A stretch of DNA of 64,000 bases from Rhizobium sp. (GTDB lineage Bacteria > Pseudomonadota > Alphaproteobacteria > Rhizobiales > Rhizobiaceae): positions 1 to 64,000 of the forward strand of contig PEKW01000007.1 in assembly GCA_002796995.1 (NCBI GenBank). The letters are read 5' to 3'. Positions 44,598 through 52,664 of the stretch are shown here, piece by piece. The position numbers were made by a program, and so were the translations under genes. Position 1 is the stretch's first letter. Each line of letters begins with the position of its first letter. Under the pieces are notes generated by a model that searched no databases, was not told where the DNA came from, and saw only the letters and a list, made by a program, of their open reading frames with translations.

Positions 44598-45462
44598 GGA
44601 GAACGCCCTCCAGCTTCGCGTTGTAGCCGTCGATGTCTTTCTGGAATTCACGCAGATCGAATTTCACCTCGCGGATCGGCGGGGCGAACCGGCCCTTGTC
44701 GACATCCTCGACGGCCTGGTCATAGGCTTCGCGGTCGATCGGCTTGAACTTGACGATGTCGCCCGGACGGAAGAACACCATGAAGTCCTTGAGGTAGGAG
44801 GTGGTCTGGGTCGGGTCGTAGATCGGCATGGGGGTGATGCCGAACATCTGGTAGCCGCCGGCGCCACGCACCGAGTAGATGCAGCCGAAGCAGCCGCCGT
44901 GGCCGACGGTCAGGCGCGGCGTGTCGGTGCGCGGGCGCAGGTATTTCGGCACCTGGATCTGCCGCTGGCGCTCGACCATCTGGTACATGAAGGGCAGGCC
45001 CGAGACGAAGCCGACCATGGAGACGAACCAGGGCGAGCCGGAATGGGCGGCGACGAAATCGTCGACCGAGCCGTAGTCGTTGATACGGGCGGCGTATTCG
45101 AGGTCGGTGCCGGTCGGCTCCTGGTGGCGCTCGCGGAAGCGCATCAGCGTCTCGTGGGTCCACGGGTCGTTGTAGAAGACCGGGATCTCGACGATGCGGG
45201 TGGTGATCACCGGCTCGGACTTGGCGGCCGCCACCTCGATCGCCTGGACTTCCTTCAGGATGTCGTTCGGATGGATGACATCCGGATCGAACTTGATCTG
45301 GAAGGAGGCGTTGGCCGGGCAGATCTCGGTCACGCCCTTGATCTTCGATTCCCTGATGCCGGTGGTCATCGACAGCGAGTTGAAGAAGGCCTCGAGCGAC
45401 ATTTCCTCCGAACATTCGACAAAGAGGTGTTCGTCACCCCCGAATGTATAGCGCATGGGCAT
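44587..45462 (-). CDS. pxpB: 5-oxoprolinase subunit B family (AHS1)
   Basis: A 291-residue protein of the allophanate-hydrolase subunit 1 (KipI/PxpB) family. Conserved blocks are VGFVSGLPFMYQM, PRTDTPRLTVGHGG and GGYQMFGITPMPIYDP. It is longer than the usual 230-240 residues, with extra N-terminal sequence resembling a biotin-carboxylase-linked version (about 50 residues with DEHLFVECSEEM). The start overlaps the biotin carboxylase stop. Confidence 0.9.
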   Translation of the reverse strand: MPMRYTFGGDEHLFVECSEEMSLEAFFNSLSMTTGIRESKIKGVTEICPANASFQIKFDPDVIHPNDILKEVQAIEVAAAKSEPVITTRIVEIPVFYNDPWTHETLMRFRERHQEPTGTDLEYAARINDYGSVDDFVAAHSGSPWFVSMVGFVSGLPFMYQMVERQRQIQVPKYLRPRTDTPRLTVGHGGCFGCIYSVRGAGGYQMFGITPMPIYDPTQTTSYLKDFMVFFRPGDIVKFKPIDREAYDQAVEDVDKGRFAPPIREVKFDLREFQKDIDGYNAKLEGVLHGH

Positions 45463-46844
45463 CAGGCAACCTCCTTGGATGCGACAAAGGCCGGGAAATC
45501 CGTTTCCAGCCAGGGTTCGAGGAACCGGGTGTGGACATCGCCCGAGGCAACCGACGGGTCGGCAGCAAGGGCCTGGTGGAGCGGAATGGTGGTGGCAAGG
45601 CCACGAATCTCAAGATTGTCGAGCGCATCGGCGAGCCGGGCGATGCAGGCGTCGCGGGTCTCACCCCAGACGATCAGCTTGCCGAGCAGCGAGTCATAGA
45701 AGGGCGGCACCGTGTAGCCCTCGTAAAGCATGGTGTCGAAGCGAACCCCCTCACCGGAGGGCACACCGAGCGTCTCGATCGTGCCGGGGCCGGGCAGGAA
45801 GCCGCGCGCGGGGTCCTCGGCATTGATCCGGCACTCGATCGCATGGCCGGTGACGCGGATGTCTTCCTGGCGGACCGAGAGCTTCGCACCGCCGGCGACC
45901 TTGATCATCTCCTGTACCAGGTCGATGCCGGTGATCATTTCGGTGACCGGATGTTCGACCTGGATGCGGGTATTGACCTCGATGAAATAGAACTCGCCGC
46001 TCACCTCGTCGTAGAGATATTCGACCGTGCCGGCACCCCGGTAGTTGACTTCGCGGGCGAGCGCCACGGCGCTGGCACACAGTTCCTGGCGCACGTTTTC
46101 CGGCAGACGGAAGGAGGGGGCCTCTTCCCAGACCTTCTGGCGGCGCCGCTGCAGCGAGCACTCGCGCTCATAGCAATGGACGGCATCTGTGCCGTCGCCG
46201 AGGATCTGCACCTCGACATGGCGGGCCTTGGTGATGACCTTCTCGACATAGAGGCCGCCGTCGCCGAAGGCGGCAAGCGCCTCGGCTGAGGCCTGGGGGA
46301 AATGGCGCTCGAAATCGGCCATTGTCTCGGCGATGCGGATGCCACGGCCACCGCCGCCGGCCGCTGCCTTGATCATCACCGGGAAACCGATCCCCTCGAC
46401 GATGGCGCAAGCCGTGGCGAGATCGTCGATGCGTCCGTCGGAACCCGGCACCGTCGGCACGCCGGCGCGCTTTGCGACCTTGCGGGCCTCGACCTTGTCG
46501 CCGAGCAGGCTGATCGCCTCGGGCTTCGGGCCGATGAAAATCAGGCCGGCATCCTCGACGGCCTTTGCGAAGGCGGCGTTTTCCGAGAGAAAGCCGTAGC
46601 CCGGGTGGACGGCATCAACACCGGTTTCCCTGGCCGCCTTCAGCACGGCCTCGATGTTGAGATAGGACTTGGCGGCCGACGGCGGGCCGATCTCGACCGA
46701 CTTGTCGGCGAGCCTGACGGCCAGCATGTCGCGGTCGGCGGCCGAATGGACCTGAACGGTCCTTATGCCAAGCGCCTGGGCGGCGCGGATGATCCTCACC
46801 GCGATCTCGCCCCTGTTGGCAATGAGGATCGAGCGGATGGTCAT
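45462..46844 (-). CDS. Biotin carboxylase subunit (AccC family)
   Basis: A 460-residue ATP-grasp enzyme that carboxylates biotin with bicarbonate. It has the N-terminal ILIANRGEIAVRI, the ATP-binding glycine loop KAAAGGGGRGIRI and the EVNTRIQVEHPVTE motif. It is a stand-alone subunit, as in AccC. The stop overlaps the pxpB start, and its own start overlaps the carrier-protein stop. It is probably dedicated to the neighbouring Pxp proteins and not to fatty-acid synthesis. Confidence 0.94.
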   Translation of the reverse strand: MTIRSILIANRGEIAVRIIRAAQALGIRTVQVHSAADRDMLAVRLADKSVEIGPPSAAKSYLNIEAVLKAARETGVDAVHPGYGFLSENAAFAKAVEDAGLIFIGPKPEAISLLGDKVEARKVAKRAGVPTVPGSDGRIDDLATACAIVEGIGFPVMIKAAAGGGGRGIRIAETMADFERHFPQASAEALAAFGDGGLYVEKVITKARHVEVQILGDGTDAVHCYERECSLQRRRQKVWEEAPSFRLPENVRQELCASAVALAREVNYRGAGTVEYLYDEVSGEFYFIEVNTRIQVEHPVTEMITGIDLVQEMIKVAGGAKLSVRQEDIRVTGHAIECRINAEDPARGFLPGPGTIETLGVPSGEGVRFDTMLYEGYTVPPFYDSLLGKLIVWGETRDACIARLADALDNLEIRGLATTIPLHQALAADPSVASGDVHTRFLEPWLETDFPAFVASKEVA

Positions 46845-47080
46845 GCCTCGACCTCGGCAACGGGCTGGCCGGCCATGATCGGTTCCTGGTCGTCGGCGAC
46901 GAAGGTGATCTTGCCTGCGGCGTCGGCATGGACCTCGTGGAAGGTCTTCATCACCTCGATCAGGCCGATCACGTCACCGACGGCCACGCTGTCGCCGTCG
47001 GCCTTGTAGGGAGCGGCATCCGGCGAGGGCTTGCGGTAGAAGGTGCCGGGCAGGGGCGATCTGATCTCGAGCTTGCTCAT
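46841..47080 (-). CDS. Biotin carboxyl carrier protein (short form)
   Basis: A 79-residue biotinyl domain. The acceptor lysine is Lys45 in EVMKTF, in a normal MKT context, and PLPGTFYRKPSPDAAPY is the AccB-like leading strand. It lacks the long N-terminal part of AccB and is therefore a minimal carrier. It overlaps the biotin carboxylase by four bases (ATGA). Confidence 0.93.
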   Translation of the reverse strand: MSKLEIRSPLPGTFYRKPSPDAAPYKADGDSVAVGDVIGLIEVMKTFHEVHADAAGKITFVADDQEPIMAGQPVAEVEA

Positions 47081-47092
47081 GGTGGTCTCCGG

Positions 47093-47869
47093 TTATCTGA
47101 CGATTTCTGAAATGGGGGCGATGCGGATGCCCTCGGCGATCAGCGCTTCCCGCATGTTGCGCACGATGTCCAAGGCGCCGAGCGTATCGGAATGGAAGCA
47201 GATCGACTCGAAGGGCACTTCGATGTCCTTGCCGCTGACCGTGGTGACGAGGCCTTCCCGGCAGGCGCGCACCACCTTGCGGGCAATGGCCATCGGGTCC
47301 GGGCGGCCGACATCACGGGTAAAGACGATGGAGCCGCTCTCGTCGTAGTCGCGGTCGGCATAGAATTCGCGCACCAGCGGCTGGCCGACCTCGAGTGCCG
47401 CGGTCTCGGTGGCGGAGCCCGCCATGCAGAACACATAGGCATTGGGGGCGACGGTGCGCATGTAGTGGACGAAGAGCTGGGCGAATTCCGGATTGACCGC
47501 CATCTCCATGTAGAGCGCGCCGTGCGGCTTGACGTGCTGGAGGGTGGCGCCGTGGCGGCGGGCGAATTCGCGGATCGCGCCGACCTGGTAGACGATATCG
47601 TTGACCAGTTCGCGCGCCGTGCCGTTGATCTTGCGGCGGCCAAAGCCCTGCAGATCGTTGTAGCCCGGATGGGCCCCGATGCCGACGCCATGCTCGACGG
47701 CGACACGCACGGTGTGGTCCATCAGATTCGGATCGCCGGCATGGAAGCCGGCCGCGATGTTGGCGGAACTGATCAGTCCCATCAGGGCGCTGTCTTCGGT
47801 ATCGCCGACACGCCAGCGGCCGAAGGCCTCGCCCAGATCACAATTGATGTCTACGACCTCGAGTGCCAC
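47093..47869 (-). CDS. pxpA: 5-oxoprolinase subunit A (LamB/YcsF family)
   Basis: A 258-residue protein of the LamB/YcsF family. It begins just before the family motif INCDLGEAFGRW; other motifs are SANIAAGFHAGDP and VKPHGALY. PxpA works with PxpB and PxpC to open the 5-oxoproline ring with ATP. The GTG at 47869 is chosen because AGGGAAG lies upstream and homologues begin close to the INCDLGE motif; an ATG at 47893 is the alternative. It is the first gene of the set and faces the LysR gene at 48150. Confidence 0.9.
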   Translation of the reverse strand: MALEVVDINCDLGEAFGRWRVGDTEDSALMGLISSANIAAGFHAGDPNLMDHTVRVAVEHGVGIGAHPGYNDLQGFGRRKINGTARELVNDIVYQVGAIREFARRHGATLQHVKPHGALYMEMAVNPEFAQLFVHYMRTVAPNAYVFCMAGSATETAALEVGQPLVREFYADRDYDESGSIVFTRDVGRPDPMAIARKVVRACREGLVTTVSGKDIEVPFESICFHSDTLGALDIVRNMREALIAEGIRIAPISEIVR

Positions 47870-47943
47870 TTTTCTTCCCTGTTCTGCCTGCATTTTGTGC
47901 ACCGCAACGCGATGCCTGCCTATTTGTCAGAAAACCGTAGGAA

Positions 47944-48120
47944 GAATTTTTTCATTTGAAAAATTCTATTTTCAGAAGGTCATTATCTGATATTTGTATG
48001 AGCGGCCTGGATCGCGAGGTCGGCATTTTCGCCTGCAAATCAGGGTGTTGAAGCGCATCCGAAAAGGAGAATTTCTCAAACCTGCAATCCTGGCGCTTTT
48101 CGATCGTATTTTCAGATACT
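47944..48120. promoter_or_regulatory. Divergent LysR-type control region upstream of pxpA
   Basis: AT-rich DNA in a GC-rich setting. It includes an inverted repeat GAATTTTT/AAAAATTC (47944-47966) and two direct copies of TATTTTCAGA (47967-47976 and 48107-48116). TTATCTGATA near 47984 contains the reverse complement of TCAGATA in the second copy. Such sites suit a LysR regulator acting on both pxpA and its own gene. The exact operator is inferred. Confidence 0.45.
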
Positions 48121-48149
48121 CGGTATTCTCGATTCAGAATGGTTGATGC

Positions 48150-49049
48150 ATGTCCCTAAGCCTCAGACAGATCCGCTATTTCATCGCCACGGCGGAGGCC
48201 GGACAGGTCTCGCAGGCCGCCGTGAACCTTTCGATCTCGCAGTCAGCCGTCACGACGGCCATCAAGGATCTGGAGGAGACCGTCGGCGCGGGGCTGTTCG
48301 AACGCACACCGCACGGCATGGAGCTGACGGCGGCGGGCCGGCGCTTCCTGTCGCAGGCCTACGAGATCCTGCAGAAGGTCGACGAAGCGACCCAGCTCAA
48401 TCTCGTCACCGACGCGGTGAAGGGCACGCTCAGCGTCGCCACGACCTATACCGTCATCGGCTATTTCCTGCCGTTCCACATCGAGCGGATGAAGCGGCAG
48501 TTTCCCGGCATCGACATCCAGCTGTTCGAGCTCAACCGGGAATCCGTCGAGGAAGGATTGCTGACCAACCGCTACGACATCGCGGTGATGCTGACCTCCA
48601 ACATCCTCAATCCGGAACTGACGACAGAGAAGCTCTTGAGCTCGCAGCGCCGCCTGTGGGTGCCGGCGCGGCATCCGCTTCTCGCCCAGCACGGCGTCGG
48701 CCTGAAGGAAGTGGCCGAGGAAGACTACATCATGCTGACGGTCGACGAGGCGGCGCACAGCTCGCTCAAATACTGGAGCCAGACACCCTATTTGCCGCGC
48801 ATTTCGCTGCGAACCTCCTCCGTCGAGGCGGTCCGCTCGCTGGTGGCCAACCGTCAGGGCGTGGCGATCCTGTCGGACATGGTCCATCGCCCCTGGTCGC
48901 TCGAAGGCCGGCGGATCGAGACGATCGCGCTCACCGAGCCGATCCCGTCCATGGATGTGGGCCTGGCCTGGCGGCGCAATGCGGAGTTTACCCCGGCCAT
49001 GGAGGCCGTGCGGTCCTATTTCCGCCGGTCGTTCAGCATTCCCGAATAG
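48150..49049 (+). CDS. LysR family transcriptional regulator (pxp set)
   Basis: A 299-residue LysR regulator, with the helix-turn-helix within AGQVSQAAVNLSISQSAVTTAIKDLE. The effector domain is full length. It is divergent from pxpA with a 280-base region between, so it is the likely regulator of that operon. No good ribosome binding site precedes ATG 48150, but the N-terminus MSLSLRQIRYFI fits the family. Confidence 0.92.
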   Translation: MSLSLRQIRYFIATAEAGQVSQAAVNLSISQSAVTTAIKDLEETVGAGLFERTPHGMELTAAGRRFLSQAYEILQKVDEATQLNLVTDAVKGTLSVATTYTVIGYFLPFHIERMKRQFPGIDIQLFELNRESVEEGLLTNRYDIAVMLTSNILNPELTTEKLLSSQRRLWVPARHPLLAQHGVGLKEVAEEDYIMLTVDEAAHSSLKYWSQTPYLPRISLRTSSVEAVRSLVANRQGVAILSDMVHRPWSLEGRRIETIALTEPIPSMDVGLAWRRNAEFTPAMEAVRSYFRRSFSIPE

Positions 49050-49115
49050 GGATGCGGGAGAACGATCCGCGCGGTGCGGCCGATCGACGAAGGCTCATGC
49101 GTCGAGACGACGGAA

Positions 49116-49149
49116 CGAAAAAAGGCCCGGCGTGTTGGCGCCGGGCCTT
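49116..49149. terminator. Terminator between the LysR gene and the amino-acid binding protein gene
   Basis: An AAGGCCCGGCG/CGCCGGGCCTT stem of 11 pairs with a six-base loop. The minus strand continues as TTTTTT, so it chiefly serves the binding-protein gene ending at 49167. The plus strand has only CTTCTT and may be terminated less efficiently. Confidence 0.82.
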
Positions 49150-49166
49150 CTTGAGCATGGTTGCGA

Positions 49167-49994
49167 TCAGCCGCCGAAGCCGAAGCCGACCGGCATGTCG
49201 GCCAGCGTGATGCCGAAGGGCTCGAGGCTCTTCAGGATCCAGGTCTGGTTGTTGCCGATGCGGCGATTGTATTCGGCCCAGGCGGAGACGAAGCTCTTGA
49301 AGGTTTCGTCAGCGCCGTAGTTGAGCGCGATGACCGAGGGCGTGGACAAGATCGGGGTCGGGACCTTGACGACGCCAATGGTCGGGGCCTTCTTGGAGAT
49401 GACCAGGCCGTTCAGCATGGTGTTGACCAGCCCATCGGCCTTGCCAGTGGTGACCGCGACGATCGCCTCGTCACGCGTCTTGAAGCGCAGGATATTGGCC
49501 TTCGGCAGATATTGCTGGGTGATCAGGTCCTGGGCGGAACCGAGGTCGACGGCGAAGGTGTATTTCGGGTCGTTGAGCTCGGTCCAGGTCTTTCCGGTCA
49601 GCTCTTCCTTGGCGGAGACGAGCACAAAGCTGTTGTAGTAGGTCGGGTCGGAGAAGGAGACCGACATGGCGCGAACCGGGGTCGCGGTCACCGCAAAGGC
49701 CATGTCGACCTTGCCGCTCTGCACGTCGAGAATGGCGTTGGACCAGCTGGATTCGACCACTTCAAGCTTGACGTCGAGGGTCTTGGCGATGTCGTTCGCC
49801 ATGTCGATGACGAAGCCCTGCCATTCGCCGGTGCGGGGATCCTTGGTGAAGTAGGGCGTCTCGTTGAGGATGGCGGGAATGCGCAGCACGCCGCGGCCGC
49901 GGATGTCCTCGATGGTGCCGGCCGAGGCCGCCGTGCCGGCCAGCAGCGACAGCGCCATCACGGCTGCGCCACAGATCTTCGAAAGCAATTTCAT
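49167..49994 (-). CDS. Polar amino-acid ABC transporter substrate-binding protein
   Basis: A 275-residue periplasmic binding protein of the SBP_bac_3 family. The signal peptide MKLLSKICGAAVMALSLLAG ends near ASA-GTI. TGEWQGFVIDMANDIAKTL, VDMAFAVTATPVRA and the later VDLGSAQDLITQQYL fit the amino-acid-binding fold. The start is ATG at 49994. The matching permease and ATPase genes are at 57295-58752, seven kilobases away, so the binding protein is split from its transporter by the catabolic genes. Confidence 0.9.
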   Translation of the reverse strand: MKLLSKICGAAVMALSLLAGTAASAGTIEDIRGRGVLRIPAILNETPYFTKDPRTGEWQGFVIDMANDIAKTLDVKLEVVESSWSNAILDVQSGKVDMAFAVTATPVRAMSVSFSDPTYYNSFVLVSAKEELTGKTWTELNDPKYTFAVDLGSAQDLITQQYLPKANILRFKTRDEAIVAVTTGKADGLVNTMLNGLVISKKAPTIGVVKVPTPILSTPSVIALNYGADETFKSFVSAWAEYNRRIGNNQTWILKSLEPFGITLADMPVGFGFGG

Positions 49995-50158
49995 GGTCTG
50001 GTTCTCCTTTGTTCCCCGGATACTCTTTGATGTCCGTGTCCCCGTGCGACGAGCGTGTCGTGCGCGGGCTTGCCGGCCGAAAATCAGCCTATCCGCGAAT
50101 TGACCGGGAACAATGCTAGAGAGTCCGAGCGACTTATCGGCTTTTTTATATGTCGCGG

Positions 50159-51088
50159 TCAGAGCGGCGGCAGGGCGAGTTCGCTGCTGCGCGGGGGATC
50201 GAGCACCGGACCGACCAGCTCCCGACGGCAGTCCTCGAACAGCTGCTGCACCATGGGATGCTTCTGCAGGAAGCCGGCATTGCCGAAATAGACGCGCACT
50301 TCCGGCAGGTTGGTGAGCTTGGTGCTGCGGATCGACACGTCCTCCGGGCCGACGCACCAGGAGGGGATGATCGAGAAGCCGAGCCCTTCCTCGACGCAGC
50401 GCTTGACGCTGGAACTGCCGGAGGTGGAGACCGCCGGCTGGACGACCGCTCCGTCGCGGCCGAGGAAGTCGACCGCCAGGTTTCGCAACGTCTGGCCCGG
50501 CTCGTAGGTGATGAACGGGCGGCCTTCCGCCCAGAGAGGAATGTCCTGCTGCTCGGGCGGCTCGCCCCAGGCCTCGGGATAGACGAGGCTCAGCCGGTAG
50601 CTGCCGAGCAGGCGCTGCGGCACGACCGGATCGCCGAAATAGCGTTCCGAGATGCACACGTCGAGACTGCCGTTCTTGACGAGTTCGGCGAGCACCGTAT
50701 CGCGCTCGTAGACGGCGAACTCCATTTCGGGAAAGGCCTCGCGGAAGCGCGAGAGCACCCGCGGGAACAGGTAGAAGAAGATCGCCTGGGGCATGCCGAC
50801 GCGCAGCGACGACCGCTGGTTCTCTATCAGCTTGGTCAGCCGCTCCAGCATGATGTCGAGTTCCGGATGCAGCAGGCTGTAGAGGGCGCGGCCGCGCGGG
50901 GTGAGCGAGATGCGCTTGGCGCCCTGCTCGGAATCGATCAGCTTTCCCTGAAGGATCTGCTCCAGCCGCCGCACATGATTGGCGGCCGACTGGTAGCTCA
51001 GGTTCAGGTCGCGCGCCGCACCGGAAAACGATCCGTGCCGTGCTACCTGATAGAAGGTCTGGATGAGTGTGAGGCTGATCTTGGCCAT
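50159..51088 (-). CDS. LysR family transcriptional regulator (imino-acid catabolic locus)
   Basis: A 309-residue LysR regulator. Its helix-turn-helix (ARHGSFSGAARDLNLSYQSAANHVRRLE) departs from the most common TPAAVS-type recognition helix. It sits divergent from the oxidase operon starting at 51238 and upstream of the binding-protein gene on its own strand. This arrangement suggests that it controls both. Confidence 0.92.
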   Translation of the reverse strand: MAKISLTLIQTFYQVARHGSFSGAARDLNLSYQSAANHVRRLEQILQGKLIDSEQGAKRISLTPRGRALYSLLHPELDIMLERLTKLIENQRSSLRVGMPQAIFFYLFPRVLSRFREAFPEMEFAVYERDTVLAELVKNGSLDVCISERYFGDPVVPQRLLGSYRLSLVYPEAWGEPPEQQDIPLWAEGRPFITYEPGQTLRNLAVDFLGRDGAVVQPAVSTSGSSSVKRCVEEGLGFSIIPSWCVGPEDVSIRSTKLTNLPEVRVYFGNAGFLQKHPMVQQLFEDCRRELVGPVLDPPRSSELALPPL

Positions 51089-51136
51089 GGAGCTGGTCCC
51101 CCTCCTTCTCTGTTAAGGGGTCGGGACTTTCTAGCG

Positions 51137-51177
51137 GATACAAATTTCGTGAACAAGCAAGGCCGTCATCTTGTATC
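51137..51177. promoter_or_regulatory. Inverted repeat in the divergent LysR promoter region
   Basis: GATACAA (51137-51143) and TTGTATC (51171-51177) form a perfect inverted repeat with 27 bases between. It lies between the LysR start and the oxidase start, the expected place for an operator. A second small palindrome TTGGT-cgaca-ACCAA is at 51205-51219. Confidence 0.4.
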
Positions 51178-51237
51178 GACGGTCAAGCCCTGCCGCCGCC
51201 AATATTGGTCGACAACCAACAAGGTCGGCTCGAAATC

Positions 51238-52413
51238 ATGCAATCCCGCCCCCCGTCCAGTGCCATCGTCGTCGGTTCCGGCATCGTCGGCGCCGCCACG
51301 GCCTATTTCCTGGCCAGGCGTGGCATCGCCGTCCGGCTGATCGACGCATCGGCTCCGGCGGCGGAAGCGACGGGCGCCGCCGACGGAGCCGTCTCCGTTG
51401 CCAGCAAGCGCCCGGGGCCGATGATGGCGGCAGCCCTCAAGGGGGTCCGGCTCTACGGCGAACTGGCGGACGAAGGCCTGTTTGCCGGCGCCTTCAAACG
51501 ACGTTCGACCTTCATCGTTGCGGCATCGGACGAGGAATGCGCTGTGCTCGACGCCCATTCGGCCGCTCTCGCCAGTGCAGGCGTCAGGGTCGAGACGCTG
51601 TCCGAAACCGACCTGCGCCAGGACTTCCCCGCCCTCTCGTCGCAGGCGAAGATGGCCGTCGAGGTGCACGGCGAGGGCCATGCGATCGGCTACCAGATCG
51701 TCCACCGGCTGCTGACCGCATCCGGCATCACCGTCGACCGCGACACACGGGTCGAGGGGCTTAGGCTTGAAGAAGGCGGGCGCCGCATTGTCGGGATCGC
51801 GACGAGCCGCGGCTCGCTGACGGCCGATGTGGTGGCGATCGCCGCGGGCAACGGGTCGTCCGGACTTCTCGGATTTTCCGGCGTGCTCACGCCGCGAAAG
51901 GGGCAGTTGCTGGTGACCGAGCGGGCGCCGGCGCTCAACGCCGCCATGCGCGGCGCGATCATGTCGGGCCGCTACCTGCTCAGCAAGGGAAGCCAGAAGG
52001 CCGGCCATGCGCCGCCGCCGCGCGGGCTCGGCCTGGTGATCGACCCGCTCGTCACCGGCCAGTTCCTGATCGGCGGCACGCGCGAGGATTTCGGCAAGCG
52101 GGAGACCAACGACATCGACGCCGTTTCGCGCATCCTCAAGGATGCCGTGGCACTCGTTCCCGGCCTTGCCGGCGTCCGGCTGCTCAGGAGCTTTGCCGGC
52201 GTTCGCACCGCCGTCGTCGACGGCCTGCCGCTGGTCGGGCGGATCCCCGGCCTGGAGAACGGCTATGTGGCGACCGGCTTCGAGGGCGACGGCATCTGCC
52301 TTGGTCCGATCACCGGCAAGTCGATCGTCCAGCTGATCTGCGGCGAGGAGCCGGATCTCGACCTTTCGTCCTTCGAACCGGCCCGGTTCGCCAGCCAGGG
52401 AGCGGCCGCATGA
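51238..52413 (+). CDS. FAD-dependent D-amino/imino acid oxidase subunit (DAO family)
   Basis: A 391-residue flavoprotein of the glycine/D-amino acid oxidase family. The FAD loop is VVGSGIVGAATA (Gly13, Gly15, Gly18). It resembles the beta subunit of multi-subunit amino-acid or opine dehydrogenases (HcnC, LhpB and OoxB type). It is followed with a four-base overlap by a [2Fe-2S] protein and then by an FAD oxidoreductase, the usual three-part complex. The start at ATG 51238 is preferred to the TTG at 51205. The substrate is inferred only as a cyclic or D-amino acid. Confidence 0.88.
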   Translation: MQSRPPSSAIVVGSGIVGAATAYFLARRGIAVRLIDASAPAAEATGAADGAVSVASKRPGPMMAAALKGVRLYGELADEGLFAGAFKRRSTFIVAASDEECAVLDAHSAALASAGVRVETLSETDLRQDFPALSSQAKMAVEVHGEGHAIGYQIVHRLLTASGITVDRDTRVEGLRLEEGGRRIVGIATSRGSLTADVVAIAAGNGSSGLLGFSGVLTPRKGQLLVTERAPALNAAMRGAIMSGRYLLSKGSQKAGHAPPPRGLGLVIDPLVTGQFLIGGTREDFGKRETNDIDAVSRILKDAVALVPGLAGVRLLRSFAGVRTAVVDGLPLVGRIPGLENGYVATGFEGDGICLGPITGKSIVQLICGEEPDLDLSSFEPARFASQGAAA

Positions 52414-52664
52414 CCGGGCAGAGCTTCGACTGGATGGGGCGACGCATTCCCTTCCGCACCGGCGAAAGCCTTGCGGCAGCGCTGGACGCCGCCGGCATCC
52501 GCACCTTCGGCCCCGACGCTCTCGGCCAGGAGACACGCTATTTCTGCGGCATCGGCGCCTGCCAATGCTGTCTGGTGCGGGTCGACGGAGTGGTCCGCGA
52601 AGCCTGCATCACGCCGGCCAAGCCGGGACTGCTCGTCGAAGCGCTGGAGAGCCGCCATGACTGA
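52410..52664 (+). CDS. [2Fe-2S]-binding subunit of the oxidase complex
   Basis: An 84-residue ferredoxin-like protein. Cysteines at 46, 51, 54 and 66 form the CxxxxCxxC...C cluster site of the HcnA/LhpF group (extra Cys53). It starts four bases before the end of the oxidase gene, and the next gene starts eight bases before its own end. It would pass electrons between the two flavin subunits. Confidence 0.9.
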   Translation: MTGQSFDWMGRRIPFRTGESLAAALDAAGIRTFGPDALGQETRYFCGIGACQCCLVRVDGVVREACITPAKPGLLVEALESRHD

